From Paracoccus beibuensis (GTDB lineage Bacteria; Pseudomonadota; Alphaproteobacteria; Rhodobacterales; Rhodobacteraceae): 64,000 nucleotides of DNA. This document shows positions 1 to 8,722 of the stretch, one piece after another (the stretch's first letter is position 1; each line of letters starts with the position of its first letter). The position numbers were made by a program, and so were the translations under genes. The notes below the pieces were generated by a model. The model did no database searches and was not told the DNA's origin. It saw only the letters and a list, made by a program, of their open reading frames with translations. The stretch covers positions 1-64,000 of the forward strand of contig NZ_JAOTBD010000001.1 of assembly GCF_026162625.1 (NCBI RefSeq), read 5' to 3'.

Positions 1-27
1 GGACGAGCTGTCGGTATTCTGCTTCAT
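1..27 (-). CDS. Possible start of an unidentified protein, cut by the left edge
   Basis: An ATG on the minus strand at 27..25 is preceded seven bases upstream by an AGGGAGA-type ribosome binding site (plus-strand 35-41). Only nine codons are visible (MKQNTDSSS) before the window ends, so no family can be assigned. The same frame stays open upstream of this ATG for about 200 bases, so the true start could lie further right. The call is tentative. Confidence 0.3.
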
Positions 28-129
28 GGCGTGATCTCCCTGGCGTTGCCGCCGCCGGTCGGACGGGTGAGTGTCCACCTGCAGATCACGCCGCCAGCCA
101 ATTTCCACCAGGTCCGAGACAAAACCCCG

Positions 130-240
130 TTCGGGAACCCGGGCCTCTTCGGAAATCGCCCGAATCCATTTCCGAGCGTCGAAGGTCCCACTCCAAGATC
201 CGACGCGACTTGGCGCCGTGTCACGCCGCTGGTGAGCGCG
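130..240 (-). mobile_element. Remnant of an IS3-type transposase OrfA
   Basis: The minus strand encodes ALTSGVTRRQVASDLGVGPS, which resembles the helix-turn-helix of IS3-family OrfA proteins (ALTSG.TRR.VA.DLG.G.STL.KW). The reading then breaks: the next expected motif, KWIRAISEEARVPE, lies in another frame. No leucine-zipper region and no OrfB follow. This is therefore a short decayed fragment, not an active element. It abuts the TniQ-like remnant on its right. The assignment rests on recalled family motifs only. Confidence 0.4.
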
Positions 241-849
241 ATGCGATGGCCACGCGCTTGTCGAAGAACCCAATAAGCTGGCCGTGCCAGTCGCAGCGGA
301 CGACGGTGGGTGGGAGAGCATCCAGTTGGCGAAGGTCCGGCGAGGCATTCCCGTCAGGGACATCATCGCCGCCATTCGCGCAGGCAGGCTGCCCGTCGGC
401 CGTCGCACCGATGCAGATGGATACCGCGCGCTGATTGTTCCGAAGGCTGTCTTGAACAACTGGAGAGACCGCAGGCGCGAGGCCCAGGAGGAAGGCTTGC
501 TCTCCGTAGCGGCTTTCGGCCGCTCCATCGGCATCCGCGGTGAGGGCACCTTCCTTGCCATGGCCGAAGCTGGCTACATTCCGTGCCGCACGCAGATCAA
601 CACGCGCACCCGACAGGCCCAACTGGTCATTAATCCGGACGACATTGCGCGATTTCACCGGACCTACATGACCACACACACAATCGCTGCGGAACATGGG
701 CTCATCGAAATACGATCCCCACGAGCCTAGTGGACAAAGGTGTCAGCCCTTTCACAAGATACGGCCGCACGTTCGGAATGGTGTTTCTGCGCGTGGACGT
801 GGAACGATGTCTTGACCCCGGGACCGTTTGGCGCCGTCAGGGCTCCTGA
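236..849 (+). pseudogene. Frameshifted TniQ-like C-terminal remnant
   Basis: From about 236 the plus strand reads ...ALVEEPNKLAVPV...WESIQLAKVRRG...SVAAFGRSIGIRG...TIAAEHGL. This aligns end to end with the C-terminal 200 residues of the ORF at 1302-2789 (ALVDELKVY, WATIQIAQARTG, SLSEFGRGIGIRD, MIAQEFGL). After EHGL near 704 the homology continues in another frame (HRNTIPTSLVDKGVSPF, matching QRNVSRSLLNAADVQPY) up to a stop near 849. One base is therefore missing. An intact GTG-started frame of 148 codons (284-730) exists but ends in non-homologous sequence. The N-terminal two thirds are absent. Confidence 0.6.
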
Positions 850-1001
850 TAAAATCCCCCAGCATCTTCCGAATCCAGGCCGCGACCTACAGGCATTTCG
901 CCTTCATAGGTTGGGATCTCCTTGACAGCAGGTGTGCACGGTTACGATGAAAGAGAGTAAAGGAAGGGCGATCTATCCGCCCACTTGGAGCCTCAGTCTT
1001 A

Positions 1002-1333
1002 GGCCTCCTGCATCAATCGCCCAGGAGTGAGCTCTACGTCCTGCCTCCACTTAGGAAAGCGGATCACTTCAGCGGCGGATATCGTGCCTTCCTGCGCATG
1101 TGCGATGGCGCCAGCGTGTCAGGCGTCAGTCCGCATACCGCTCGGCACACCCTTATCACGAAGGCGCAAGAGCAACTGGCATCTCGGAGGCCATAGCCGG
1201 CGCTATCGTTGGCCATCGGAAGAGCTTCACTGGCACCGGTCGGAACTATACCCACTTCGCGCCGGACTTCCTGATCGCGGCAGCGTCTGCCGACCAGCGC
1301 CATGGTCATGCGGGGAAACTGGCAACTTCGTGA
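1002..1333 (+). pseudogene. Frameshifted tyrosine recombinase (integrase) C-terminal fragment
   Basis: One frame reads ADHFSGGYRAFLRMCDG then GVSPHTARHTLITKAQEQ, the HxxR box of the tyrosine-recombinase catalytic domain. The continuation lies in a second frame: ATGISEAIAGAIVGHRKS, then RNYTHFAPDFL. This supplies the conserved GH box and the catalytic Tyr. The frame switch falls near 1165-1180. The N-terminal domain and the first catalytic Arg are not visible, so the gene is truncated and frameshifted and should be inactive. Its 3' end overlaps the start of the TniQ-like ORF. It lies about 1.6 kb from the 3' end of a tRNA-Arg gene, as expected for a decayed integrated element. Confidence 0.65.
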
Positions 1334-2789
1334 GGTCTCGATCTGTCTGCGGCATCGTATGCAGCTCGTGCCCTTGTGGACCGAAGAGGTTCCTGAGCGC
1401 CGCTTCGACATGCAGCATCAACTGCGACTAATTCTGGATCGGATCATGTCGGGCCGGATTGACGGGGCATCGGTTGAGCCTTCCAACTTCGATCTGTGGT
1501 TGGATGGCCGCCTCTCTGGACGGCCCGACCAGACATGGCTTGCCCCACACGGCATATCCGCAACCGCAGCGTTTTGTCGGATGTTCGGAGCAGGGCTGAT
1601 CCCGGCAGAAGAAAGTCCGGTTGCCCATCAGCACGCGGCCTGTGCGGCGGGCTATGATATCATCATGCAAGGGCCTGACGCCATCAAGGCAAGGCTGATC
1701 CAGCTGTCCTTCGAGGGAGATGGCGTGGCGGATGGTGTCCGGAAGGTTTACCATCGAATGTGTGCAATCCTAGGTCAGCATCTTCGTCAAGAAACAGCCT
1801 TCGATGTGTTTCGGGATATCTTGCGGGAGGCGTTGCTCGACCTCTGGCCGTTGGACGCCGCTGACAGTGTCTTCGGCCACATTCTAACCGAGCGGCGCAT
1901 TCATTCTGTTGCCACCTCCGCAAATGAACTGAGCGTCAACCCTGACCGGTTGAGGCCTTTGCTGGTCGAGGCCGGAGCAATTGCCTCCGATGATCACCGC
2001 CCCTATACGCGAGTGACATTCGATGCCCGCAGATTTGCCCCCTTGCTGGAGACCATTTCGACGCTCGTCCCGGATGGGGCAATGCGCAAGATGCTCGGGG
2101 CGACCGAAGCCGAGATGATGGCGCTGGAGCATGCTGACATCCTGATCCCCCGCACAGCCTTGACAACTGCGCGGTTGCGCTGGAGTCCGAAGGACGCAGC
2201 GGCCTTGGTTGATGAGTTGAAAGTCTACGCTTCGCGCAGCGAGCTTGGGGATGTGCAGGATTGGGCCACCATACAGATTGCCCAGGCCCGAACCGGTGTG
2301 AGCATCGCCCGAATATTCGCCGGCCTGAGCGCGGGAAACCTGCGCCTCAGGCAACAGTCGCCGGGCGCAGGCTATCACGGGTTCCAGGTCAGCATTGCCG
2401 ATGTGTTGACCATGGATGAAGCATCTTCTGCGGAAACTGGCCGCGCGGTATCTCTTTCTGAATTCGGACGCGGGATCGGAATTCGCGATGCCGTGCAGCT
2501 GCTGGCGTTGGTGGAATGCGGCGACCTAGCCGTGGAAGACATCGTTCATCCTGTCACGCGCCGGCGAATGCGGACCGTGCCGGAATCATCCATGGCCGCG
2601 TTCCGCGCACGTTTCCTGAACCTGACGATGATTGCACAGGAGTTCGGGCTGCAGCGAAATGTCTCCCGCAGTCTCCTCAACGCGGCGGATGTCCAGCCTT
2701 ATCTGGCGGGCAAGGGAAATGTCGGGACCCTCTATCTCCGCATCGAGGCTGAGCGGGCATTACGCGCAGCCGGACATGGGAGCGGATGA
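1302..2789 (+). CDS. TniQ-like protein lacking its N-terminal domain
   Basis: A 495-residue open frame. The first 45 residues (NWQLREVSICLRHRMQLVPL) resemble the part of TniQ-family proteins where a Trp/Cys/His segment follows the N-terminal domain. That N-terminal domain would lie upstream, but an in-frame TGA about ten codons before the ATG blocks it. The C-terminal half holds two helix-turn-helix-like stretches (SLSEFGRGIGIRDAVQLLAL and MIAQEFGLQRNVSRSLL). TniQ/TnsD proteins help Tn7-like elements choose targets, but no TnsA/B/C or TniA/B partner is visible here. The frame is intact, yet probably only a surviving fragment. Family assignment is by motif and is uncertain. Confidence 0.55.
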   Translation: MVMRGNWQLREVSICLRHRMQLVPLWTEEVPERRFDMQHQLRLILDRIMSGRIDGASVEPSNFDLWLDGRLSGRPDQTWLAPHGISATAAFCRMFGAGLIPAEESPVAHQHAACAAGYDIIMQGPDAIKARLIQLSFEGDGVADGVRKVYHRMCAILGQHLRQETAFDVFRDILREALLDLWPLDAADSVFGHILTERRIHSVATSANELSVNPDRLRPLLVEAGAIASDDHRPYTRVTFDARRFAPLLETISTLVPDGAMRKMLGATEAEMMALEHADILIPRTALTTARLRWSPKDAAALVDELKVYASRSELGDVQDWATIQIAQARTGVSIARIFAGLSAGNLRLRQQSPGAGYHGFQVSIADVLTMDEASSAETGRAVSLSEFGRGIGIRDAVQLLALVECGDLAVEDIVHPVTRRRMRTVPESSMAAFRARFLNLTMIAQEFGLQRNVSRSLLNAADVQPYLAGKGNVGTLYLRIEAERALRAAGHGSG

Positions 2790-2907
2790 TTCACATGCTG
2801 GATCAACAAATCAAACACGCGCGGGAGTTTCTTGTTGACAGGGGATGGGCAAAAACCACCCCCAAAACGTGCAAACTTATGCCCTATTGGCAAGTAGTTG
2901 ATCTTAT

Positions 2908-2984
2908 TGGTGACCCCGACAGGACTTGAACCTGTAACCTGCCCCTTAGGAGGGGGCTGCTCTATCCAGTTGAGCCACGGGGCC
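2908..2984 (-). tRNA. tRNA-Arg, anticodon CCT
   Basis: The minus strand folds as a complete 77-nt cloverleaf. The acceptor stem pairs GGCCCCG with CGGGGTC, followed by A and an encoded CCA. The D stem is GCTC/GAGC. The anticodon stem is GCCCC/GGGGC around loop CTCCTAA, giving anticodon CCT (reads AGG). The T stem-loop is ACAGG-TTCAAGT-CCTGT. The 3' end faces the decayed integrase/TniQ patch, so this tRNA is the likely attachment site of that element. No second copy of its 3' end is visible to the left within the window. Confidence 0.95.
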
Positions 2985-3098
2985 GATAGGCCGTGTCTAG
3001 CGGGTCGGGGGCGCGTTTGGCAAGCGGCGAACGGGCGGCGGTTGTCGCGCCCACTGTCCTCCGCTAACATCGCTCGACCCATCGCCAGGATCCTCATC

Positions 3099-4130
3099 AT
3101 GCTTCCGACCCGTCCCCGCCGACCTCTGACCCTCCGAGATGTGTCCGAGGCGTCGGGCGTTTCGGAGATGACCGTCAGCCGCGTGCTGCGCAACCGGGGC
3201 GATGTGTCGGCGGCCACGCGAGAAAAGGTGCTGACGGCGGCGAAGACACTCGGCTACGTGCCCAACAAGATCGCGGGCGGGCTGGCCAGCCAGCGGGTGA
3301 ACCTTGTCGCGGTGGTCATTCCGTCGCTGTCGAACCTGGTCTTTCCGGACGTGCTGGGCGGGATTTCGGCCGAACTGGACGACACAGGGCTGCAGCCGGT
3401 CATCGGGGTCACCAACTATTCCCCCGCGCGAGAGGAGATGGTCCTTTACGACATGCTGTCCTGGCGGCCCTCGGGCGTGATCCTGGCCGGGCTGGAGCAT
3501 AGCAAGGCCGCCCGCGCGATGCTGCAGAACTCGGGCATCCCGGTGGTCGAGATCATGGACATCGACGGCGAGGGGATCGACACGCTTGTGGGCATCTCTC
3601 ATATCCGAGCGGGTCGCGAGATGGCGGCGCGGATTCTGGCCGCAGGCTATCGCCGCATCGGCTTCGTCGGCACCCACATGCCCGAGGATCATCGCGCCCG
3701 AAAACGCCTGCTGGGCTTCGAGGAGGGGCTGACGGCCGCCGGCGTGCAACTCGAGGCGCGGGAATATTATCAGGGCGGGTCTTCGCTGCTGAAGGGCCGC
3801 GAGCTGACCGAGCGGCTGCTGGCGCGGGCGCCGGACCTCGATTTCCTCTATTTTTCGAACGACATGATCGGGGCAGGCGGGCTGCTCCATTGTCTCGACA
3901 AGGGATATGACATTCCGGGCAGGCTGGGGCTGGCGGGCTTCAACGGAGTCGACCTGCTGGACGGTCTGCCGGTGCGGCTGGCCACCACGGATGCCCGGCG
4001 CGTGGACGTGGGTCGGCGGGCCGCCCGGCTGGTGGCAGGCAAAGACCGCGCCCCCGAGGATCGGATCGTCGCGCTGACCCCTACGTTCATGCCTGGTGAC
4101 ACCATTCGCGCCGCAGACCCCGCCTTGTGA
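3099..4130 (+). CDS. LacI/GalR-family transcriptional regulator
   Basis: A 343-residue LacI-type regulator. The N-terminal helix-turn-helix is LTLRDVSEASGVSEMTVSRV (residues about 11-30), with the hinge helix around NKIAGGLASQR. A periplasmic-binding-protein-like effector domain begins at LVAVVIPSLSNLVFPDVLGG. The overall pattern is closest to the gluconate-type GntR subgroup, but the effector is not readable from sequence. The ATG at 3099 was chosen because the usual short basic leader begins there; the frame upstream runs antisense through the tRNA. No sugar-catabolic operon is adjacent, so its targets are probably elsewhere. Confidence 0.85.
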   Translation: MLPTRPRRPLTLRDVSEASGVSEMTVSRVLRNRGDVSAATREKVLTAAKTLGYVPNKIAGGLASQRVNLVAVVIPSLSNLVFPDVLGGISAELDDTGLQPVIGVTNYSPAREEMVLYDMLSWRPSGVILAGLEHSKAARAMLQNSGIPVVEIMDIDGEGIDTLVGISHIRAGREMAARILAAGYRRIGFVGTHMPEDHRARKRLLGFEEGLTAAGVQLEAREYYQGGSSLLKGRELTERLLARAPDLDFLYFSNDMIGAGGLLHCLDKGYDIPGRLGLAGFNGVDLLDGLPVRLATTDARRVDVGRRAARLVAGKDRAPEDRIVALTPTFMPGDTIRAADPAL

Positions 4131-4160
4131 ACGACTGCGCGTGATCCTATCTTCCGGTTC

Positions 4161-4967
4161 ATGCGCATTCCCCTTCTGACCCGCCTTCTGTCCCGCAAGC
4201 CCCGCGTCGCGGTCATCCGCCTGTCGGGCACCATCGGCGGTGCCGGCCGGGGCGGTGGGCTGAACGACGCCGCCCTGGCTCCGATGATCGAGCGGGCCTT
4301 CCGCCGCAAGCCGGTGGCGGTGGCGCTGTCGATCAATTCGCCGGGCGGCTCTCCGGTGCAGTCGTCGCTGATCGCCGCGCGCATCCGGCGGCTGGCCGAC
4401 GACAAGGCCGTGCCGGTCCATGCCTTCGTCGAGGATGTCGCCGCGTCCGGCGGCTATTGGCTGGCCTGCGCAGCCGACGACATCTGGGCCGACGACAGCT
4501 CGATCCTGGGGTCGATCGGCGTGATCACGGCGGGCTTCGGCTTTCACCAGCTGATCGACCGCTGGGGCATCGAGCGCCGCGTCCACACGGCAGGCGAATC
4601 CAAGTCGACGCTGGACCCCTTCCGGCCAGAGCGTCCCGAGGACGTGGCCCGCCTGCACAACATCCTGGAGCCGATCCACCAGGCCTTCAAGAACCATGTC
4701 CGCGCCCGTCGCGGCGGCCGTCTGCCCGAGGGGCGCGACCTTTTTACCGGAGAGTTCTGGGCGGGCCGAGAGGCCGTCGCCCTTGGACTTGCCGACGGCA
4801 TCGGCCACCTGGTGCCCCACATGAAGCAGCTCTATGGCGACAAGATCGCGTTCGAGGTGCACAGCGTCCGCCGCCCGCTGTTGCGGCGGCTGGGTATGTC
4901 GGCCGAGGCCGTGCTGGACGCGGCCGAGGATCGCGCAGCCTTCCAACGCTTCGGCACCCGCGGATGA
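4161..4967 (+). CDS. S49-family serine peptidase (SppA/SohB-like)
   Basis: A 268-residue single-domain member of the signal-peptide-peptidase A family. The nucleophile Ser lies in EDVAASGGYWLACAAD (about residue 96). The Lys of the Ser/Lys dyad lies in GESKSTLDPF (about residue 147). Early segments VAVIRLSGTIG and LSINSPGGSP match the family fold. No clear N-terminal membrane anchor is present, unlike E. coli SppA or SohB, so it may be cytoplasmic or peripheral. Its stop overlaps the ATG of a 38-aa membrane peptide (ATGA), which in turn overlaps a cation antiporter, so the three are probably co-transcribed. The substrate is unknown. Confidence 0.88.
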   Translation: MRIPLLTRLLSRKPRVAVIRLSGTIGGAGRGGGLNDAALAPMIERAFRRKPVAVALSINSPGGSPVQSSLIAARIRRLADDKAVPVHAFVEDVAASGGYWLACAADDIWADDSSILGSIGVITAGFGFHQLIDRWGIERRVHTAGESKSTLDPFRPERPEDVARLHNILEPIHQAFKNHVRARRGGRLPEGRDLFTGEFWAGREAVALGLADGIGHLVPHMKQLYGDKIAFEVHSVRRPLLRRLGMSAEAVLDAAEDRAAFQRFGTRG

Positions 4968-5080
4968 GCATCCGCATCGTCATCGTCTTTCTGCTGGTCA
5001 TGGTCGGACTTGCGCTGGTGCGCGGCCCGGCCTTCCGGCGCGCCTTGAAGAACATCCTGGGGATAAAACGTGGTCGTTGA
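4964..5080 (+). CDS. 38-aa single-pass membrane peptide
   Basis: A tiny ORF coupled on both sides: its ATG overlaps the peptidase stop by four bases, and its end overlaps the antiporter start by eleven bases. The sequence has one hydrophobic segment (IRIVIVFLLVMVGLALV, residues 3-19) followed by a strongly basic tail with many Arg/Lys, predicting an N-out/C-in topology. No family is recognised. The tight coupling argues that it is translated. A role with the neighbouring peptidase or antiporter is inference only. Confidence 0.6.
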   Translation: MSIRIVIVFLLVMVGLALVRGPAFRRALKNILGIKRGR

Positions 5081-5993
5081 AATTTTGCTGATCGTCGCCG
5101 GGCTGGTCCTGCTGGTCCTGGGCGGTCACCTGCTGGTCAAAGGTGCCGTGAACCTGGCCCTGAAGCTGGGCATCACGCCCATGGTCGTCGGCCTGACGGT
5201 CGTGGCCTTCGGCACCTCGGCACCCGAACTGCTGGTGTCGCTATCGGCGGCGCTGAAAGGGTCCAGCGGGATCGCGATGGGCAACGTCGTAGGCTCGAAC
5301 ATCGCCAACGTGCTGGTCATCCTGGGGGTGACGGCGCTGATCTCGGTCATCGTGACCAAGGGACACGACCTGCGCGAAAGCTGGGCGATGATGATCGCGG
5401 CGGCGGTCCTGCTGATCGCGCTGGCCTTTACCGGCGAGATCGGGCGCCTTGAAGGCGTCATCCTGCTGTTGGCCCTTGCCGCGACGCTCTGGCGGCAGCT
5501 CTCGACCGGCAAGGTCGAGGAGGCCGATCTGGAAGGCGCCGAACTGGGCGCGCCCTGGGGCAAGATCCTGCTGTCGCTGGCGGGCGGCCTGATCGCCCTG
5601 CCCATCGGTGCGAACATGCTGGTGAACGGCGCGACCGAAATCGCACGCGCCGCCGGCATCAGCGAGACCGTGATCGGCCTGACGCTGGTCGCCGTCGGCA
5701 CGTCGCTGCCCGAACTGGCCGCGTCTGTCGCCTCGGCGCTGAAGGGGCGGGCGGACATGGCGCTCGGCAACGTCGTCGGGTCGAACATCTTCAACATCCT
5801 GGCGATCCTCGGGATCACGTCCCTCATCGCGCCCCTGTCTGTCCCGCCCGAGATGCTGCGACTGGACCTGTGGGTAATGCTGGCCGCGGCCCTTCTGCTG
5901 GCGCCGTTCCTGTTCAGGGGGGTCAGCCTGACGCGGCCCGTGGGCGCGGCGCTTGTCGCGGCCTATGGCGTCTATGCCTGGGTGCTGCTCTGA
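5070..5993 (+). CDS. CaCA-family calcium/sodium antiporter (YrbG-like)
   Basis: A 307-residue inner-membrane antiporter with about ten transmembrane segments. It shows the two inverted alpha repeats of the Ca2+/cation antiporter superfamily: VAFGTSAPELLVSLSAALKG with GNVVGSNIANVL in the first half, and VAVGTSLPELAASVASALKG with GNVVGSNIFNIL in the second. The GTS-PE and GSN-N motifs form the ion sites. GTG at 5070 is the start and overlaps the upstream 38-aa ORF by eleven bases. Ion specificity (Ca2+, Na+ or K+) cannot be decided from sequence. Confidence 0.92.
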   Translation: MVVEILLIVAGLVLLVLGGHLLVKGAVNLALKLGITPMVVGLTVVAFGTSAPELLVSLSAALKGSSGIAMGNVVGSNIANVLVILGVTALISVIVTKGHDLRESWAMMIAAAVLLIALAFTGEIGRLEGVILLLALAATLWRQLSTGKVEEADLEGAELGAPWGKILLSLAGGLIALPIGANMLVNGATEIARAAGISETVIGLTLVAVGTSLPELAASVASALKGRADMALGNVVGSNIFNILAILGITSLIAPLSVPPEMLRLDLWVMLAAALLLAPFLFRGVSLTRPVGAALVAAYGVYAWVLL

Positions 5994-6250
5994 CAGCATT
6001 GGCCCAATCCGGCAGCCATGGCGCTGTCGGACCGGACCGTTCCGGACCCGAATGCACCTTTTTGTCCACGACTTTCCTGTTGCCTTCACTATGTGACGGA
6101 TTCTTCTAGAGAATTTGGCAAAGCCGGGAAGATGCCAAAAAATCTGCAGCAAAAACAACGCCCTCAATTTCCGCCTAATAAATAGGCAACTTCACCGAAC
6201 CGTAACGATTGCTGGCCGGGGCGCATCGTCCTCACAGCCCGCCCACAGAA

Positions 6251-6259
6251 TTATCCACA
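6251..6259 (+). promoter_or_regulatory. Perfect DnaA-box match in the 343-bp gap before uvrC
   Basis: TTATCCACA matches the DnaA-box consensus exactly. The surrounding gap (5994-6336) is AT-rich for this genome, with runs near 6135-6180. It also has weaker box-like sequences at 6064 (TTGTCCACG) and on the opposite strand near 6263-6271. No ORF of note lies in the gap. A single good box fits a DnaA-regulated promoter or a titration site better than an origin. Confidence 0.4.
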
Positions 6260-6336
6260 GATTCCGTGGAAAGCTTCAGCCTTGCAGACGCGGTCCGAAA
6301 CTTGCAGCAGCCCCGCAGAATCACCAATTTTTCGAC

Positions 6337-8187
6337 ATGACCCAGAAAACCGGCCACGCGCTGATCCAGGATTACCTTCGCACGCTCGACAGCAGCCCCG
6401 GCGTCTATCGGATGCTGGATGCGCAGCAGGCGGTTCTTTATGTCGGCAAGGCCCGCGACCTGAAGGCGCGGGTGTCGAACTATGCCCGCCCCTCGGGACA
6501 TTCCGGGCGCATCGCGCGGATGATCCGCGAGACGGCCTCGATGATGTTCCTGACGACGCGCACCGAAACCGAGGCGCTGCTGCTTGAACAGAACCTGATC
6601 AAGCAGCTGAAGCCGCGCTACAACGTGCTTCTGCGCGACGACAAAAGCTTTCCGAACATCCTGGTGGCCAAGTCGCATGGCTATCCACAGATCAAGAAGC
6701 ATCGCGGCGCGAAGTCCGAAAAGGGCGACTATTACGGTCCGTTCGCCAGCGCCGGTGCCGTGAACCGCACGCTGACCCAGCTGCAGCGGGTGTTCCTGCT
6801 GCGCAACTGCACCGACAGCACGTTCGAATCCCGCACGCGCCCTTGCCTGCTGTTCCAGATCAAGCGCTGCAGCGCGCCCTGCGTGGGCCGGATCAGCCAG
6901 GACGACTACAACGGCCTTGTGGCCGATGCCGAACGCTTCCTGCAGGGCAAGACCACGACCATCCAGGCCAACTTGGCGGCCGAGATGGCCAAGGCGGCCG
7001 AGGGCATGGAATACGAACGCGCCGCGGCGCTCCGCGACCGCATCAAGGCGCTGACCGCAGTTCAATCCGTGCAGGCGATCAACCCCAAGGGCGTGGCCGA
7101 AGCCGACATCGTCGCGCTGCACATGGAAAGCGGGCAGGCCTGCGTGCAGGTCTTCTTCATCCGCGGCAACCAGAGCTGGGGGAACCGCGACTTCTACCCC
7201 CGTCTCGGCGGGGCGGAATCCCCCGACGAGGTGATGCAGGCCTTCCTGCTGCAGTTCTACGACGACAAGCCTCCTCCCCGGCAGATCCTGCTGTCCCACG
7301 CCCCCGAGGACCCCGAGCTGACCGCCGAGGTCCTGTCCGAACGCGCCCGCCGCCGCGTCGAGGTGCTGGTGCCCCAGCGCGGAGAGAAGTCGGACCTGGT
7401 CACCAACGCGCTGCGCAACGCCCGCGAAAGCCTGGCCCGGCGGATGTCCGAAAGCGCCACCCAGCTGCGCCTGCTGGAGGGTTTGGCCGAGGCGTTCGAG
7501 CTGCCCGCGCCCCCGCGCCGGATCGAGGTCTATGACAACAGCCACATCATGGGCACGAACGCCGTCGGCGGCATGATCGTCGCGGGTCCCGAAGGCTGGA
7601 TGAAGAACCAGTACCGCAAGTTCAACATCAAGGGGACCGAGATCACGCCCGGCGACGACTTCGGCATGATGAAGGAGGTGCTGACCCGCCGCTTCCAGCG
7701 CCTTCTGAAGGACGATCCCGACCGCCAGACCGAGGCCTGGCCGGACCTTCTGCTGATCGACGGAGGCGCGGGGCAAGTCAGCGCGGTCGAGGAGATCATG
7801 GCCGAACTGGGCGTCGAGGACATCCCGATGATCGGGGTGGCCAAGGGTCAGGACCGCGACCACGGGAAAGAAGAGTTCCACCGCCCCGGCCGCCGTCCCT
7901 TCGCGCTGCGCATGAACGACCCGGTGCTGTACTTCGTTCAGCGCCTGCGGGACGAGGCGCACCGGTGGGCCATCGGCACCCACCGCGCCAAGCGCGCCAA
8001 GGCACAGATGTCGAACCCCTTGGACGAGATCGCGGGCATCGGATCGGCCCGCAAGCGCGCGCTTCTGACGCATTTCGGCAGCGCCAAGGCCGTCAGCCGC
8101 GCGGGCCTGGCCGACCTGCTGGCGGTCGAGGGAATCTCGGCTGCGATGGCGCAGAAGGTGCATGACCACTTCAACACCCGCAGCTAG
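6337..8187 (+). CDS. uvrC: Excinuclease ABC subunit C
   Basis: A 616-residue UvrC, the nuclease that makes both incisions in nucleotide excision repair. Domains in order: GIY-YIG nuclease (PGVYRMLD...VLYVGKA, about 20-45), Cys-rich linker ([16 protein letters not shown], near 165-180), UVR motif for UvrB contact ([16 protein letters not shown], near 225), RNase H-like 5' nuclease ([17 protein letters not shown] and [10 protein letters not shown]), and C-terminal helix-hairpin-helix pair ([13 protein letters not shown]). The ATG at 6337 was chosen because homology begins at once; the open frame further upstream lacks conservation. The downstream order 122-aa protein, pgsA, moaD, moaE fits other Rhodobacteraceae. 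Confidence 0.97.
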   Translation: MTQKTGHALIQDYLRTLDSSPGVYRMLDAQQAVLYVGKARDLKARVSNYARPSGHSGRIARMIRETASMMFLTTRTETEALLLEQNLIKQLKPRYNVLLRDDKSFPNILVAKSHGYPQIKKHRGAKSEKGDYYGPFASAGAVNRTLTQLQRVFLLRNCTDSTFESRTRPCLLFQIKRCSAPCVGRISQDDYNGLVADAERFLQGKTTTIQANLAAEMAKAAEGMEYERAAALRDRIKALTAVQSVQAINPKGVAEADIVALHMESGQACVQVFFIRGNQSWGNRDFYPRLGGAESPDEVMQAFLLQFYDDKPPPRQILLSHAPEDPELTAEVLSERARRRVEVLVPQRGEKSDLVTNALRNARESLARRMSESATQLRLLEGLAEAFELPAPPRRIEVYDNSHIMGTNAVGGMIVAGPEGWMKNQYRKFNIKGTEITPGDDFGMMKEVLTRRFQRLLKDDPDRQTEAWPDLLLIDGGAGQVSAVEEIMAELGVEDIPMIGVAKGQDRDHGKEEFHRPGRRPFALRMNDPVLYFVQRLRDEAHRWAIGTHRAKRAKAQMSNPLDEIAGIGSARKRALLTHFGSAKAVSRAGLADLLAVEGISAAMAQKVHDHFNTRS

Positions 8188-8271
8188 TGCTGTGGCATCA
8201 TGTTACCGCCGACCTGTCGGCGATTCGCGTTATGGTTGCCCCTCACCATCGACAAGATGAAGGAGGCTGCC

Positions 8272-8640
8272 ATGCCCTACGCCCGTTCCTTCGGACCTTT
8301 CGCGCACCGCATTCCTCTCCGCTCGCCTGCCGACGTTGACAACGGATCGGCCGATGGCCTCACCCGTCTGGACGCCACGATCACCGATATCAACATCACC
8401 GGCAGCGACCCGACGCTGCAGGTCCGCGCCCCCGACGGCATGAACTGGACCATCGAACTGGCCAGTCATGCCCGCAACCGCGCGATCGGCCTGACCGATG
8501 CGGCGCTGCTGCCGGGCGACAAGGTCCATGTCGCCGGAGAACCCGCGCATCATTTCGGCGAAACCCGCATCAAGGCCCTGCGCCTGACCATCAACGACCA
8601 GCGCTTCGACCTTTCCGAGGAAACGCCGACCGCGGCCTGA
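8272..8640 (+). CDS. Small conserved protein between uvrC and pgsA, function unknown
   Basis: A 122-residue protein with a strong GAAGGAGG ribosome site before ATG 8272. The central part (DATITDINITGSDPTLQVRA then WTIELAS) and the end (LPGDKVHVAGEPAHHFGETR, IKALRLTIN) look like a small beta-rich fold of the kind seen in DUF6152-type proteins. I cannot confirm that assignment. There is no signal peptide and no membrane segment. The function is not known. Confidence 0.7.
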   Translation: MPYARSFGPFAHRIPLRSPADVDNGSADGLTRLDATITDINITGSDPTLQVRAPDGMNWTIELASHARNRAIGLTDAALLPGDKVHVAGEPAHHFGETRIKALRLTINDQRFDLSEETPTAA

Positions 8641-8722
8641 TCCTGTCATCGTGACCGAACGGGGGCGGGGTACATCAGCCTTGCCCCTTTCCAAGTCCCA
8701 CGGCAGCGACTAGCTTGCCCCC

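Noticed and set aside
5994..6336. Chromosomal replication origin
   Set aside because: Only one perfect DnaA box and no repeated box array, no dnaA/dnaN/hemE/parAB neighbours.
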